Source: Colwellia sp. MB3u-45
Lineage (GTDB): Bacteria; Pseudomonadota; Gammaproteobacteria; Enterobacterales; Alteromonadaceae
Length of the DNA stretch: 64,000 nucleotides
Assembly: GCF_014077005.1 (NCBI RefSeq)
Contig: NZ_JACGVC010000049.1
Location: forward strand, 62,001 to 126,000
Reading direction: 5' to 3'
The notes under the pieces were generated by a model. It was not told the DNA's origin. It was given only the letters and a program-made list of their open reading frames with translations, and made no database searches. The position numbers and the translations under genes are program-made. Shown here in pieces: positions 26,599-35,605 of the stretch; the stretch's first letter is position 1; each line of letters opens with the position of its first letter.

Positions 26599-27726
26599 TT
26601 GTTGAATACTTGGCTCAATATCTATTGGTTAGGCACAAAAGAATTACGTAGCCTATTAAGCGACTTCATCATGTTGATGCTCATTGTTTACTCGTTTAGT
26701 TTGGCCATATATGCCGAGGCGACAGCCATTAGTGAATCGGTACATAATGCGTCAATTGCGATTGTTGATGAAGACCAGTCGGCCTTGTCTGGCACCATTG
26801 CTAACGCGCTCTATCCACCCTATTTTAAAACGCCAATATTTATTTCGGCCGCTCAAACAGACCGAGCAATGGATCAAGACAAATTTATGTTTGTGGTTAC
26901 CATTCCGCCTAAGTTTGAGCAAAATGTGCGTCAGGGTCGTCAACCTACAGTGCAAATAGATATTGACGCTACGGCAGTCACACAAGCCAGTATAGGTAAT
27001 GGCTATATACAGAGTATTATTAGCCAAGAAGTGAATTATTTTTTTAAGCGCTCAGACCAAAGCACCGCCTATCCAGTAGAACTTATTATGCGCCAAGCCT
27101 TCAATCCAAACGGCAACGGCATGTGGTTTAGTGCTATTAATGCACTGCTTAATCAAATCACTATGTTAACCATTATTTTGACCGGCGCAGCACTGTTGCG
27201 TGAACGCGAGCATGGCACAATTGAACACTTATTGGTGATGCCTTTGAATGCATTTCAGATAGTGATGGCTAAAATTTGGGCCAATGGCTTAATTATTTTG
27301 ATCGCTTTTACTTTGTCGATGTTTCTGGTGGTAGAAAATATACTCGACATCCCCGTTGCCGGTTCAAAATTCTTGTTATTATTAGGCACTTCTGCCTACC
27401 TTTTTGCCGCTGCTGCTATTGGTATATTTTTAGGGACTATTGCGCAAACCATGGCGCAATTTGCACTTTTGGTGCTTATGGTTATTATTCCTATGGTGAT
27501 GCTCTCGGGCGGCTTAACACCGATTGAAAGCCAACCTGATATCATTCAACCCTTAACTTGGTTATTACCTTCAAGACACTATATGGAGTTCTCTCAAGCC
27601 GTCGTTTTTCGTGGTGCAGGCATTAATTTAGTCTGGCCACAATTGACTATTATTATTGCGCTTGGTGCAGCATTTTTTATCGCCAGCCTTGCCATGTTTA
27701 GACGTTCTTTAAAAAGCATGACATAG
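26599..27726 (+). CDS. yhhJ: ABC-2 type permease (YhhJ-like)
   Basis: The protein is 375 aa (E. coli YhhJ is about the same). It starts with TTG directly after the rbbA stop, with aggag six bases upstream, so translation is coupled. One N-terminal membrane span, a large periplasmic loop (about 50-170) and five C-terminal spans follow, including the family motif LREREHGTIEHLLVMP. It is the second permease subunit of the HlyD/RbbA-like exporter. Confidence 0.92.
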   Translation: MLNTWLNIYWLGTKELRSLLSDFIMLMLIVYSFSLAIYAEATAISESVHNASIAIVDEDQSALSGTIANALYPPYFKTPIFISAAQTDRAMDQDKFMFVVTIPPKFEQNVRQGRQPTVQIDIDATAVTQASIGNGYIQSIISQEVNYFFKRSDQSTAYPVELIMRQAFNPNGNGMWFSAINALLNQITMLTIILTGAALLREREHGTIEHLLVMPLNAFQIVMAKIWANGLIILIAFTLSMFLVVENILDIPVAGSKFLLLLGTSAYLFAAAAIGIFLGTIAQTMAQFALLVLMVIIPMVMLSGGLTPIESQPDIIQPLTWLLPSRHYMEFSQAVVFRGAGINLVWPQLTIIIALGAAFFIASLAMFRRSLKSMT

Positions 27727-27826
27727 CTAGGTCAAAGCACATACCTATTGTCGCTTATCTTAAATGTTTTGTATTCGTTTTATATTCTTGCCTTTTTTAG
27801 CAAAATAAAGCCTAACGGTGAGAAAC

Positions 27827-27840
27827 TTGATCACTATCAA
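27827..27840 (+). promoter_or_regulatory. FNR-type box upstream of the helical-bundle gene
   Basis: TTGAT-CACT-ATCAA is a perfect match to the FNR consensus. It is centred 69.5 bases before the start codon. A -10-like gataaa at 27862-27867 would place the box near -41, the class II activator position. Confidence 0.7.
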
Positions 27841-27902
27841 AGTTTATTAGCTCACTTATATGATAAAAAAGACCATAACTAGGCTTAACCAAAGAGAAGA
27901 TT

Positions 27903-28358
27903 ATGCGATTTGAAAGCGCCAGAGATGCACTTAAACATGCGAATGAATTCCATCAGAAATTAGTTGTTTTTTATCAAAAATTAGCCAAAGATGAAAATAT
28001 GCCAAGAACACAGTTATTATTGGAATATATGATCAGTGAGGAAAAGAAATTAGCTGAATCATTAGCTAATTATGAAAAAAATACGCCATCGGGTGTTTTA
28101 GATACTTGGCTACAATATGCCAATGATCAAGAAATTTTAAAACTGCCAATAGTCAAAAATCATCCATCAACACAATCGATGGATGATATTTTAGAATTAT
28201 CCATGCAAATGAGTGATGAACTCATAGCAGTATATCAAGTAGTAGCAGAGCAAGTTGACGAGCATAAGGTCAAAGACATTTTCAATAACTTAGCTGACAT
28301 GCAATGGCAAAAACAAAAACGCATATCAATGAATTTTGATAGGTTTATGGATATCTAG
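27903..28358 (+). CDS. Ferritin-like helical-bundle protein, 151 aa, function unknown
   Basis: The protein is 151 aa, acidic and entirely helical in appearance. Helix 1 carries HANEFHQKLVVFYQKLA and helix 2 LLEYMISEEKKLAESL, like the Glu/His-bearing helices of ferritin-like or rubrerythrin-like proteins, but a complete di-iron ExxH pair is not evident. The last helix ends with MQWQKQKRISMNFDRF. A perfect FNR-type box lies upstream, so expression under low oxygen is likely. A decayed copy of its second half lies at about 31.7-31.96 kb. I do not recognise the exact family. Confidence 0.7.
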   Translation: MRFESARDALKHANEFHQKLVVFYQKLAKDENMPRTQLLLEYMISEEKKLAESLANYEKNTPSGVLDTWLQYANDQEILKLPIVKNHPSTQSMDDILELSMQMSDELIAVYQVVAEQVDEHKVKDIFNNLADMQWQKQKRISMNFDRFMDI

Positions 28359-28463
28359 CCTACCTGAGCAGGCCACAAGTTTTCTCTCTAAAGAAGCAAT
28401 ACACAATAACTTTGCCTTAGCATAAAAAATAGCGACATCTGCTACTGACAACTATTCGTTATC

Positions 28464-28477
28464 TTGATTTGTATCAA
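28464..28477 (+). promoter_or_regulatory. FNR-type box upstream of cbpA
   Basis: TTGAT-TTGT-ATCAA is a perfect FNR consensus, 76 bases before the cbpA ATG. A -10-like taaagt at 28499-28504 would put the box near -41. Confidence 0.7.
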
Positions 28478-28552
28478 AATATCGCCTTCAAAAAAGCGTA
28501 AAGTGGTGTTTCTAGCCATATAAAGTCAACAAAATTGGGGCACGGTCAATCA

Positions 28553-29497
28553 ATGAAATTTAAAGATTACTACAAGATCCTAGGCTTGGCTGAAAATGCT
28601 GATCTAAAGGAAATCAAAACAGTCTATCGTAAGTTGGCCGTAAAATATCATCCTGATAAGAACCCTGAGCCCGGGGCAGAAGAAAAGTTTAAAGAAGTAG
28701 CTGAAGCCTACGAAGTATTAAAAAATGAGGGAAGAAGAGCTGAGTACGATAAAATGAGACGCTATGGCTCAGGTTCATCCGAGGGTTTTAATGTACCACC
28801 CGACTGGCAATCTTCGAGCGGTAACAAGCAATATCAGTCAAACGAAAATGATGATTTTTCTGACTTTTTTAATTCCTTTTTTTCTGACCGAGCCAAGTCT
28901 AGAAGACACTCACAAGCGCATAGCGAGGATCTATTTAAAGGCCAAGATTTTGAAATGGAATTACCGGTTTTTTTAGAAGAAAGTGTCTCAGGTGTCACTA
29001 AACCCATTGAATATCATGTCCCTGCACCCATCAATGGTCAACTCACTAAAATCAAGAAATCGCTTAATGTGAAAGTGCCTAAAGGGGTTAAAGATAGTGA
29101 GCGCATAAGGTTAAAAGGCCAAGGCGCACCTGGCAGCAACCATAAGTTAAACGGGGATTTGTATCTGATTATTAGATTGGTGCCGCACCCATTATTTGAT
29201 GTACAAGGCTCAAACTTATTATTAAACGTGCCCCTGACGCCTTGGGAAGCTGCACTAGGTATTAAACTTGAAATACCGACACTTGATGGCAAAGTTAAGC
29301 TCAACATTCCCGCTAACTGCCAGAGTGGTCAAAAACTACGAGTAAAAGGCAAAGGACTCAATAGTAAGTCCGGCCAGGGTGACCTGATTACCGTCATCAA
29401 AATTGTAATTCCGCCATCAACTACCGATGAAACAAAACAGTTATGGCAACAACTTGCTGAAGTAGAAAAGTATAACCCCAGAACAGAGTGGAGTTAG
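28553..29497 (+). CDS. cbpA: Curved-DNA-binding protein CbpA, DnaJ-class co-chaperone
   Basis: About 314 aa from the ATG at 28553 (MKFKDYYKILGL); an in-frame TTG 18 bases earlier is less likely. The J domain has the HPD tripeptide in VKYHPDKNP. A linker without a Gly/Phe-rich or zinc-finger region follows, then the two DnaJ C-terminal beta domains (FLEESVSG, VKVPKGVKDSERIRLKGQG, LKVKGKGL). CbpA stimulates DnaK and binds DNA in starved cells. It is followed at once by a CbpM-like gene. The FNR-type box upstream suggests induction when oxygen falls. Confidence 0.95.
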   Translation: MKFKDYYKILGLAENADLKEIKTVYRKLAVKYHPDKNPEPGAEEKFKEVAEAYEVLKNEGRRAEYDKMRRYGSGSSEGFNVPPDWQSSSGNKQYQSNENDDFSDFFNSFFSDRAKSRRHSQAHSEDLFKGQDFEMELPVFLEESVSGVTKPIEYHVPAPINGQLTKIKKSLNVKVPKGVKDSERIRLKGQGAPGSNHKLNGDLYLIIRLVPHPLFDVQGSNLLLNVPLTPWEAALGIKLEIPTLDGKVKLNIPANCQSGQKLRVKGKGLNSKSGQGDLITVIKIVIPPSTTDETKQLWQQLAEVEKYNPRTEWS

Positions 29498-29502
29498 CCA
29501 AA

Positions 29503-29802
29503 ATGACAGACATAAGCTTACATATTTCAGTCAATGAATTGTGTGAAATAGCCGGAATTGAAAAATGCATCATAATAGAAATGGTTGAATACGGCATTGC
29601 TGCACCTATATCAGACAGTCAAGATTCAGAATGGATTTTTGATTTGGAGAGTGCTCATTGGATCAAAAAAGCCATTAAATTGAACCAACAACTTTTAATT
29701 GACTGGGTCGCCATTAGCTTAGTCATAGATTTAATGAAAGAGAAGAAAAAGCTCGAACAGGAAAATAAGCTTTTAAAAGCTAGACTGAATCGAATTGATT
29801 AG
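29503..29802 (+). CDS. cbpM: CbpM-like chaperone modulator
   Basis: About 99 aa from the ATG at 29503, five bases past the cbpA stop. It has a MerR-like N-terminal helix-turn-helix (LHISVNELCEIAGIEKCIIIEMVEYG), a short wing and a C-terminal coiled-coil (LIDLMKEKKKLEQENKLLKARL). This is the normal architecture of CbpM, which binds the CbpA J domain and holds it inactive. The gene order cbpA-cbpM is conserved. Confidence 0.9.
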   Translation: MTDISLHISVNELCEIAGIEKCIIIEMVEYGIAAPISDSQDSEWIFDLESAHWIKKAIKLNQQLLIDWVAISLVIDLMKEKKKLEQENKLLKARLNRID

Positions 29803-29862
29803 TTTAATTGAAATCACTCTATAAAATTAGTCAACAACTGAGTGTTAATGGAGTTTATAACT

Positions 29863-30324
29863 ATGAATAAATCAAGCGTTTTTTGGACTGCGGGCATTGT
29901 CGTTGTCGTGAGTTTAACCATAGCGGGTTGCAGCAGTAAATTTGCAGAGTCTATGCGTAAGATAACTTACCCTCCGGGTTTTAAATACACTGAACCCGCT
30001 GAGCTTAGATCTGACATGGCTAGATTATCGCAGCAAATGCTATTACTCGATAAAGCACTCATTAAGGGTTATGAACCCACTCAAGATGGTGCGAAGGACC
30101 AGCGCCAGCAAGTACTACAAGCATTACAAAACATGGGAAGGACTGCCGCTAAATTAATTACAGGAGAAGCAGGAGGAAATCACCCGTTTATGCAAGATCA
30201 CATGCAAGACTTTGTCGCTGCAATTGACCAAGCAAGGGCCGCTGCCGCTCTTCAAGAGCCAAATTATTATTTTGCAGGCAAAGTTTCTGGTGGCTGTACC
30301 AATTGCCACAAAGTAAATCGATAA
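29863..30324 (+). CDS. Cytochrome c lipoprotein, CxxCH at C-terminus
   Basis: About 153 aa from the ATG at 29863, with tggag upstream. A signal peptide ends in the lipobox IAGC, so it is probably anchored in the periplasm. The single haem motif CTNCHK is nine residues from the C-terminus, as in class II (cytochrome c-prime-like) four-helix proteins, and the rest is helical. It likely shares the transcript with cbpA-cbpM, 60 bases away. A role in low-oxygen electron transfer or stress sensing is an inference. Confidence 0.82.
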   Translation: MNKSSVFWTAGIVVVVSLTIAGCSSKFAESMRKITYPPGFKYTEPAELRSDMARLSQQMLLLDKALIKGYEPTQDGAKDQRQQVLQALQNMGRTAAKLITGEAGGNHPFMQDHMQDFVAAIDQARAAAALQEPNYYFAGKVSGGCTNCHKVNR

Positions 30325-30668
30325 TTTTTGCCGATATCAGCCAAAGATAATAAGAAAATCAAACGAGAAAATAACCCTTGGCCATCGCATGACAATTATA
30401 ACCAAGCGTTATTTGCACTTTATTAATCTGTTATACCGACAGTCGGCTGTAATTGTTGTACTTCAAACTTGATACTAAGGTTTATATATCAGCTCTCCCC
30501 TTTGTTTGTAGACTGCCGGAAACTAAACAAGTGATAGCCCTTTGGCTAAGTCTATTAATCACGTTAAGTAGTTTCCACAATTCATTAAGTATAATACCGA
30601 ATAGTATATGACGTGGGTTTGAGTAATTATCATATTAATTTATAGTCAATTTTTAAAGGTAACTCACC
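30325..30668. other. Intergenic stretch with an imperfect long hairpin
   Basis: Within 344 bases, about 30518-30576 can fold: ggaaact and agtttcc pair at the outside, gtgat and atcac inside, and agcc-cttt-ggct at the tip. It might be a terminator or a structured RNA. No coding frame of note. Confidence 0.35.
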
Positions 30669-31448
30669 ATGAAAAAAAATGAGCAAAAAACAGAATTACA
30701 AGTCAGTTATAAAGCAATGGTTGATGCCATAGAAGACTTTGTGATCACAGAAGGTAAAACTTTGCAGCAGGCTTTTCATGCCGCAGAAGAGAAGCTAAAA
30801 GATGCCAAGGAAATTAGCAAAGATAAAATTGAGGAAGCTAGCAAAGACTTAAAAGATAACTTTCGAATGTTAGGTGAAGCATTCGAAGGCGCAGGTGAAG
30901 CCTATAAAGAACAAATAAAGTTGGAACTGGCTTTTGTAAATAGTTCAATTTGGGACAAGTTACAAAGTATCGCTAATTCAAATACAGTAGAATTAGTAGC
31001 GTTTACCAAGAGCCTTAGAGAACAAGCACAAACTATCATAACAGAGCAGCACCTTGCGGCTCACCAAGAGCACAGTCAATGGAACTCTGAACATGCTTTA
31101 TGGCTAGATGAGATAAAGTATTGGACAAAAGAGCACCAAAAAGCGCTGACTAAACTAGTCGCCATAGAAGAAACCATGCAGCAACAAACATCAATATTGA
31201 TCGAGCATAGTCAGGCTATTCAAGCTCAAGCTAAAGTTGCTCATGAACACGAAAAAATCATGAGAAATACTGAAGATAATTTCAGTAGCGAGAGTAAAAC
31301 CGTGGAGAAAAAATCAGCCCCAATGCATAAAAACGAGCGGAAGATACACACACAGCAAAAAGAATTACATCATAAAATAAAAACCCATCATTTTAAAATA
31401 ATGGCGATGATCAATATGCTTTATAAGGAAATACATAAAGCAGACTAA
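30669..31448 (+). CDS. Coiled-coil protein with DUF1451-like N-terminus, 259 aa
   Basis: The protein is 259 aa, very rich in Lys, Glu, Gln and Ala, and without membrane segments. The first 70 residues (YKAMVDAIEDFVITEGKTL, AAEEKLKDAKEISKDKIEEA) resemble the helical N-terminus of DUF1451 zinc-ribbon proteins, but no zinc ribbon follows. Residues 70-260 form coiled-coil helices with many His. It comes after the CbpA/cytochrome group, but no FNR-type box precedes it. Function unknown. Confidence 0.65.
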   Translation: MKKNEQKTELQVSYKAMVDAIEDFVITEGKTLQQAFHAAEEKLKDAKEISKDKIEEASKDLKDNFRMLGEAFEGAGEAYKEQIKLELAFVNSSIWDKLQSIANSNTVELVAFTKSLREQAQTIITEQHLAAHQEHSQWNSEHALWLDEIKYWTKEHQKALTKLVAIEETMQQQTSILIEHSQAIQAQAKVAHEHEKIMRNTEDNFSSESKTVEKKSAPMHKNERKIHTQQKELHHKIKTHHFKIMAMINMLYKEIHKAD

Positions 31449-31699
31449 AGATGAAATTACCATGAACTAGGCGGGTAAATATTTCCCTAATAGACAAAGA
31501 TATTATAGCGCTGAAGCAGTACGTTGTTTTTTAATAATGTCGGTTCAGCATGCACCATTTTATTGACCCTCAAGACACAGTCATATCACTGGCGCATTAC
31601 TACATAGGCTTTTTGCCAACATAATAATCTGTGCCATAGGCTTTTTAGGCTAGTTATTAATTTACTCAACAACTAGCTTTAAAACGCTAGCCTTTGGCT

Positions 31700-31955
31700 T
31701 TTTACCGGTTTTGCAATCTTCTGTAGTCTTTAGCTGTTTTTAATCTACCAATAGTTGAGACTTTTCAGCTGAAAAATCGATGGATGATATTTTGGTATTA
31801 TTTATAAAAATAATTAAATAATTATTCATAGCAGACTACTGGACTTAAGTTTAAGTTTAAGTTTAAGCTATTGATAAAATTAAGTTAATCTTTAAAATAC
31901 AATCTATCTACAAACCGAATATCAATAATTTTTGATAGCTTTATGGATATCTAAC
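31700..31955 (+). pseudogene. Decayed duplicate of the helical-bundle gene (second half)
   Basis: The stretch 31775-31955 aligns in order with 28174-28360 of the gene at 27903: aatcgatggatgatatttt, ttcatagcag and ttgatagctttatggatatc are shared nearly exactly, and lengths are 181 versus 187 bases. Upstream, ctaccaatagtt resembles ctgccaatagtc of the gene, so similarity extends back to roughly 31700. Frames are broken and the 5-prime half is gone. Confidence 0.7.
31845..31867. repeat. Short tandem repeat ttaagt, nearly four copies
   Basis: The hexamer ttaagt is repeated 3.8 times inside the decayed duplicate. The intact gene has no such repeat, so the expansion followed decay. Confidence 0.85.
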
Positions 31956-31977
31956 CTAGCTTAAAAGTTGGTGAACG

Positions 31978-32838
31978 TTGAACATTAAAAAAGTATTAAT
32001 TATTGAAGGGGTTATTAACTTCTTATTGATGATGATCAAATTAGCTGTTGGCTTTTCTACCTACTCAGCAGCAATATTAGCTGATGCACTCCACTCATTA
32101 ACCGATATAGCAAATAATATTGTTGCCTGGTTTGCGATCAATCAATCTGAACAACCGCCTGATGAAGATCATCAATATGGTCATAAAAAATTTGTGCCTT
32201 TAGCGATATTTTTTCTAGCAACTTTGCTCAGTGTTGTTGCCATTGAGGTTATTGTTCAAGCCGCTAGCCGCTTTGGTGAGCCCGTGTTAAATAGCTCGAT
32301 TGGCTTAGGGGTAATGTTTATTGTTTTAGGGCTTAATACTGGCCTTACTTTGTGGGAGTCTTTTTGGGCAAAAAAATTAAATTCGACTTTATTACAGGCA
32401 GATGCGAGTCACACATTTAGTGATGTACTGACTTCTATTACCGTTATCATTGGCTGGCAATTAGCAGCACGCGGATACTATTGGCTTGATACAGTTTTTG
32501 CTATTGCTGTTGCTTTTATTATTATGTTTTTGGCTTACAAGCTATTTTTACAATCCATTCCAATACTGGTTGATAAAAGCCTGTTAAACCAAGCTAAAAT
32601 TGCGCGCACAGTAACCGAGCTCCCCGAAGTAAAATCAGTTAAATTGGTACGTACCCGTAATGATGGCGAGGCTAACTTTGCTGATATCACCATTAAAGTT
32701 GACTTGAACCTTTCTTTAGCTACCTCACACGAACTTGCAGATAAAATCGAACGCCTTTTAGCAACGCAGTTTAACATTGTCGATACCACTGTTCATATTG
32801 AGCCCGCTCTTGATGAGGATAAACAAACTCAAGATTGA
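31978..32838 (+). CDS. Cation diffusion facilitator (CDF) metal transporter
   Basis: The protein is 286 aa with six hydrophobic segments. The two intramembrane metal sites are seen as ADALHSLTDIANN (segment 2) and DASHTFSDVLTS (segment 5). The cytoplasmic C-terminal domain (ARTVTELPEVKSVKLVRTR, HIEPA) is the usual ferredoxin-like fold. CDF proteins export Zn, Mn or Fe against protons. The likely start is TTG at 31978. The gene overlaps the 3-prime end of the convergent kinase gene by ten bases. Confidence 0.92.
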   Translation: MNIKKVLIIEGVINFLLMMIKLAVGFSTYSAAILADALHSLTDIANNIVAWFAINQSEQPPDEDHQYGHKKFVPLAIFFLATLLSVVAIEVIVQAASRFGEPVLNSSIGLGVMFIVLGLNTGLTLWESFWAKKLNSTLLQADASHTFSDVLTSITVIIGWQLAARGYYWLDTVFAIAVAFIIMFLAYKLFLQSIPILVDKSLLNQAKIARTVTELPEVKSVKLVRTRNDGEANFADITIKVDLNLSLATSHELADKIERLLATQFNIVDTTVHIEPALDEDKQTQD

Positions 32839-35270
32839 AAATAACTTGCATTGGTCAGCGAACTATCCTCAATTAAGTAGTCATTCTCAACAAGGGGTAG
32901 CATAAAGTAAAATACTGAGCCGACAGGAATATTTTTAGTATAATGAATGGTGCCGCCGTGCTCTTCAATAATACTTTTTGAAATAGAAAGCCCGATACCC
33001 ATGCCATTCTTTTTTGTTGAAGAAAATGCTGAAAACAACTTATCTAGCATACTGCTAGACAAACCACATCCGCTATCAACAACTGATATTTTAATGCTCT
33101 CAATAGCGGTTAACTGAGTCCTTACTTCAATAACACTGCCATTTTTAAAATCGATAGACTGCATAGCTTCCATGCCATTGCGCAATAAATTTAACAAGAC
33201 TTGCTGTATTTGTACGAGATCAACCAATACAATTAATTTTTCACTACTGTGGCTTATCTTAATATTGATATCACGCATACGAGCATCGTGTTCGGCTAAT
33301 TTTGCTACTTCGTCAATTAACTTATTGCAATCAAGTAATTCTTTTTGCCTTGCCCCCTGTTTTGTCATGATTTGCATGCGCTCAAGCACGGCACCGGCTC
33401 GGTGTGAATGTTGATTCAGCTTTTCGAATATTTCCGGCAATTTTTCGAACTTACCGCTATTACACAGACTTTTACCCGATTGAGAAAATAATGAAATAGC
33501 AGTTAACGGCTGATTGACCTCGTGCGCAATACCAGCCGCTATTTCCCCCAATGAATTCAATCTATCGGCATGAGACATTTGTTCAATGTGCATGCGTCTT
33601 TGATCTTCAATGACCCTTTGCTGAGTAATATCTCTGATTAAACCAACAAACATTCTGTCTTCATGGCATTGAATATCATTTATTGAAAGATGAATAGGAA
33701 ATACACTGCCATCCTTGCGCTTGGCGTCTAGCTCTCGTCCAAGGCCAATAATATTGCTTTGGTTAGTACGTATATAGTCGGTTAAATATTGATCATGGTG
33801 ATTTGCATAAGCGCTCGGCATCAACCGTTTTACATTGGTATTTTTCACTTCATCAAAGGTATAACCAAACATGCGTTGCGCAGCGTTATTAAAGCTTTTT
33901 ATATCGCCTTTATGATCTATGGTAATCACAGCTTCAACCACTGAATTTACAATAGCATCAGAAAATTTATGGCTGCGTATAAGGGCTTTATCCGTGTTTT
34001 TAATATCGGTAATATCTGTGATATAACCCTCGAGAATAGTTTCATTGTTTAACAGTGAGGTAACCGCTTCGCCTTTTTCCCATACGATACGAACCGACTT
34101 ATTTTTACATATTATGCGATATTCAAATTCGTAAAATTTTTTCTCACTGACCGCTTGCCTAATTATTTCATATACCCGCTGGTAATCGTCTGGGTGTACA
34201 ACCCTGCGCCATAAAACACGATGAGACTCAAAGTCGTGCTTAGCGTAACCCGTTAACACCTCACAACCTTCACTGACTAGCATCATGGGTCCGTTAGGTT
34301 TGTCATAAGCTTGGTATGCCATGCCAGGTAGGTTTTTCAACAAATGTCCTACTTTGTTGCGTTCATCTATTATGATTTTAGTTTTATTTCTTGCCGTTAA
34401 CGCTGTGTATACCGCCAAGGTAACAAAGACACTCAGCAAAACACCCAGCAAAAATAAAGTGCCTATCATCCCATAATGTGAGCGACTTAAAAATTCGGCT
34501 GTGGGTACTATGTCAATTTGCCAAATTTGCTGCTGAAATTTAAAATTTGCTTGGCTGTGCCAATGGCTAGTATTTATTGTGGGGGTTGTTTGGTCTGAAT
34601 ATATTTCTTGGCCGTCAATATAGAGTGAAAAATCATGTTCCATCAGTAAATACGAAGGCAGGATTGCAGCTATATAAACGTCGAAAAAAAGTAAGCTACT
34701 AATAAAGCCTGCCAATGGTTCATTTAGTGACTTATTATCAAATATTGGCGTGTATATTCCGATCGCCCCGCCACGAATTGAACTCAATGGCATAGTAATA
34801 ACAGACTCACCTTTTGGTTGTGCTTTAAATGCGGCAGATAAAGTCTTAGGGTTAAGCGCCAAGTTGATGTTTTGGTTGGTTTTGTTACCCTCAAATGATT
34901 TGACTCTGCCAATATGGTAGTCGTTACCAATCCAAGCAATGACTTGATAACCACCACGCGTATCATACAAATTTTTGCTAATGGTGTGCCAGTCGTCATC
35001 TGTTATAGTTGAAGTAAGTCGAGATGACTTGGCAAATTCTGTCAGGGTTATTATACGGTTTTTCAAGTCGTCTTTAAGTAACGAAGCTATGCCATTAGCC
35101 GTACTCTGCGACAAACGATTAATGTGTGCACGGCCTTGAGATTCTATAGAAACAACCATGAAGGCAATTAAACAAGCCGCCAAAACACCCGTAATGATCG
35201 AATAAAAAAGAATGCTTTGTTGTGGTGACAAGGATATTCTCCCAGTCTTATTATTTTGTTCATAATCCAT
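32829..35270 (-). CDS. CHASE-PAS-PAS sensor histidine kinase
   Basis: The protein is 813 aa. A transmembrane segment (about 18-41), a periplasmic CHASE-type sensor (RVKSFEGN, GFISSLLFFDVYI) and a second segment (about 275-297) come first. Two PAS domains follow; the first ends in LEGYITDITDIK, the second contains MFGYTFDEV and GLIRDITQQR. The kinase core has GIAHEVNQPLTAIS, LLRNGMEAM and GIGLSISKSI. It resembles FixL-type kinases and is closely related in its core to the kinase at 15.3-16.4 kb. No response regulator gene is adjacent, so it is an orphan here and might act on the FixJ-like regulator at 14.6 kb. Confidence 0.92.
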   Translation of the reverse strand: MDYEQNNKTGRISLSPQQSILFYSIITGVLAACLIAFMVVSIESQGRAHINRLSQSTANGIASLLKDDLKNRIITLTEFAKSSRLTSTITDDDWHTISKNLYDTRGGYQVIAWIGNDYHIGRVKSFEGNKTNQNINLALNPKTLSAAFKAQPKGESVITMPLSSIRGGAIGIYTPIFDNKSLNEPLAGFISSLLFFDVYIAAILPSYLLMEHDFSLYIDGQEIYSDQTTPTINTSHWHSQANFKFQQQIWQIDIVPTAEFLSRSHYGMIGTLFLLGVLLSVFVTLAVYTALTARNKTKIIIDERNKVGHLLKNLPGMAYQAYDKPNGPMMLVSEGCEVLTGYAKHDFESHRVLWRRVVHPDDYQRVYEIIRQAVSEKKFYEFEYRIICKNKSVRIVWEKGEAVTSLLNNETILEGYITDITDIKNTDKALIRSHKFSDAIVNSVVEAVITIDHKGDIKSFNNAAQRMFGYTFDEVKNTNVKRLMPSAYANHHDQYLTDYIRTNQSNIIGLGRELDAKRKDGSVFPIHLSINDIQCHEDRMFVGLIRDITQQRVIEDQRRMHIEQMSHADRLNSLGEIAAGIAHEVNQPLTAISLFSQSGKSLCNSGKFEKLPEIFEKLNQHSHRAGAVLERMQIMTKQGARQKELLDCNKLIDEVAKLAEHDARMRDINIKISHSSEKLIVLVDLVQIQQVLLNLLRNGMEAMQSIDFKNGSVIEVRTQLTAIESIKISVVDSGCGLSSSMLDKLFSAFSSTKKNGMGIGLSISKSIIEEHGGTIHYTKNIPVGSVFYFMLPLVENDYLIEDSSLTNASYFQS

Positions 35271-35605
35271 ATAAACTCAATCTTCCTTAATTTTGACGAC
35301 GCATTGCCATGATGCCCTCGTTACCCAGAAAATAATAACCCAAAACATTCACTTTGCCATGTAAGCATTAAATGAATAATAGCTTGCTTTATAGCTATTG
35401 AAATTAATAATCCATCACGCTAATTAAGTATTTAAAATAACAGTTTTAATGCCCACAACAGAAGATAGCGTAGCAACAGACTTTTAGTCTTCTATATTTA
35501 TTGCTCTGTATTTAGTTTTTTTTAACTATGTTAAGGATAGTCGATATCTCACTTTGTTAGCACTGGTGATTTTGGTATGGGTTTTTACTTGCTTAATTCA
35601 TTATT
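35271..35605. other. Intergenic stretch, nothing seen
   Basis: About 335 bases between the kinase start and the end of the ATPase operon. AT-rich, with no hairpin typical of a terminator and no operator found. Confidence 0.4.

Noticed and set aside
31921-31937. FNR-like atcaa-taattt-ttgat before the CDF gene
   Set aside because: The halves are in the wrong order and it lies within the decayed duplicate.
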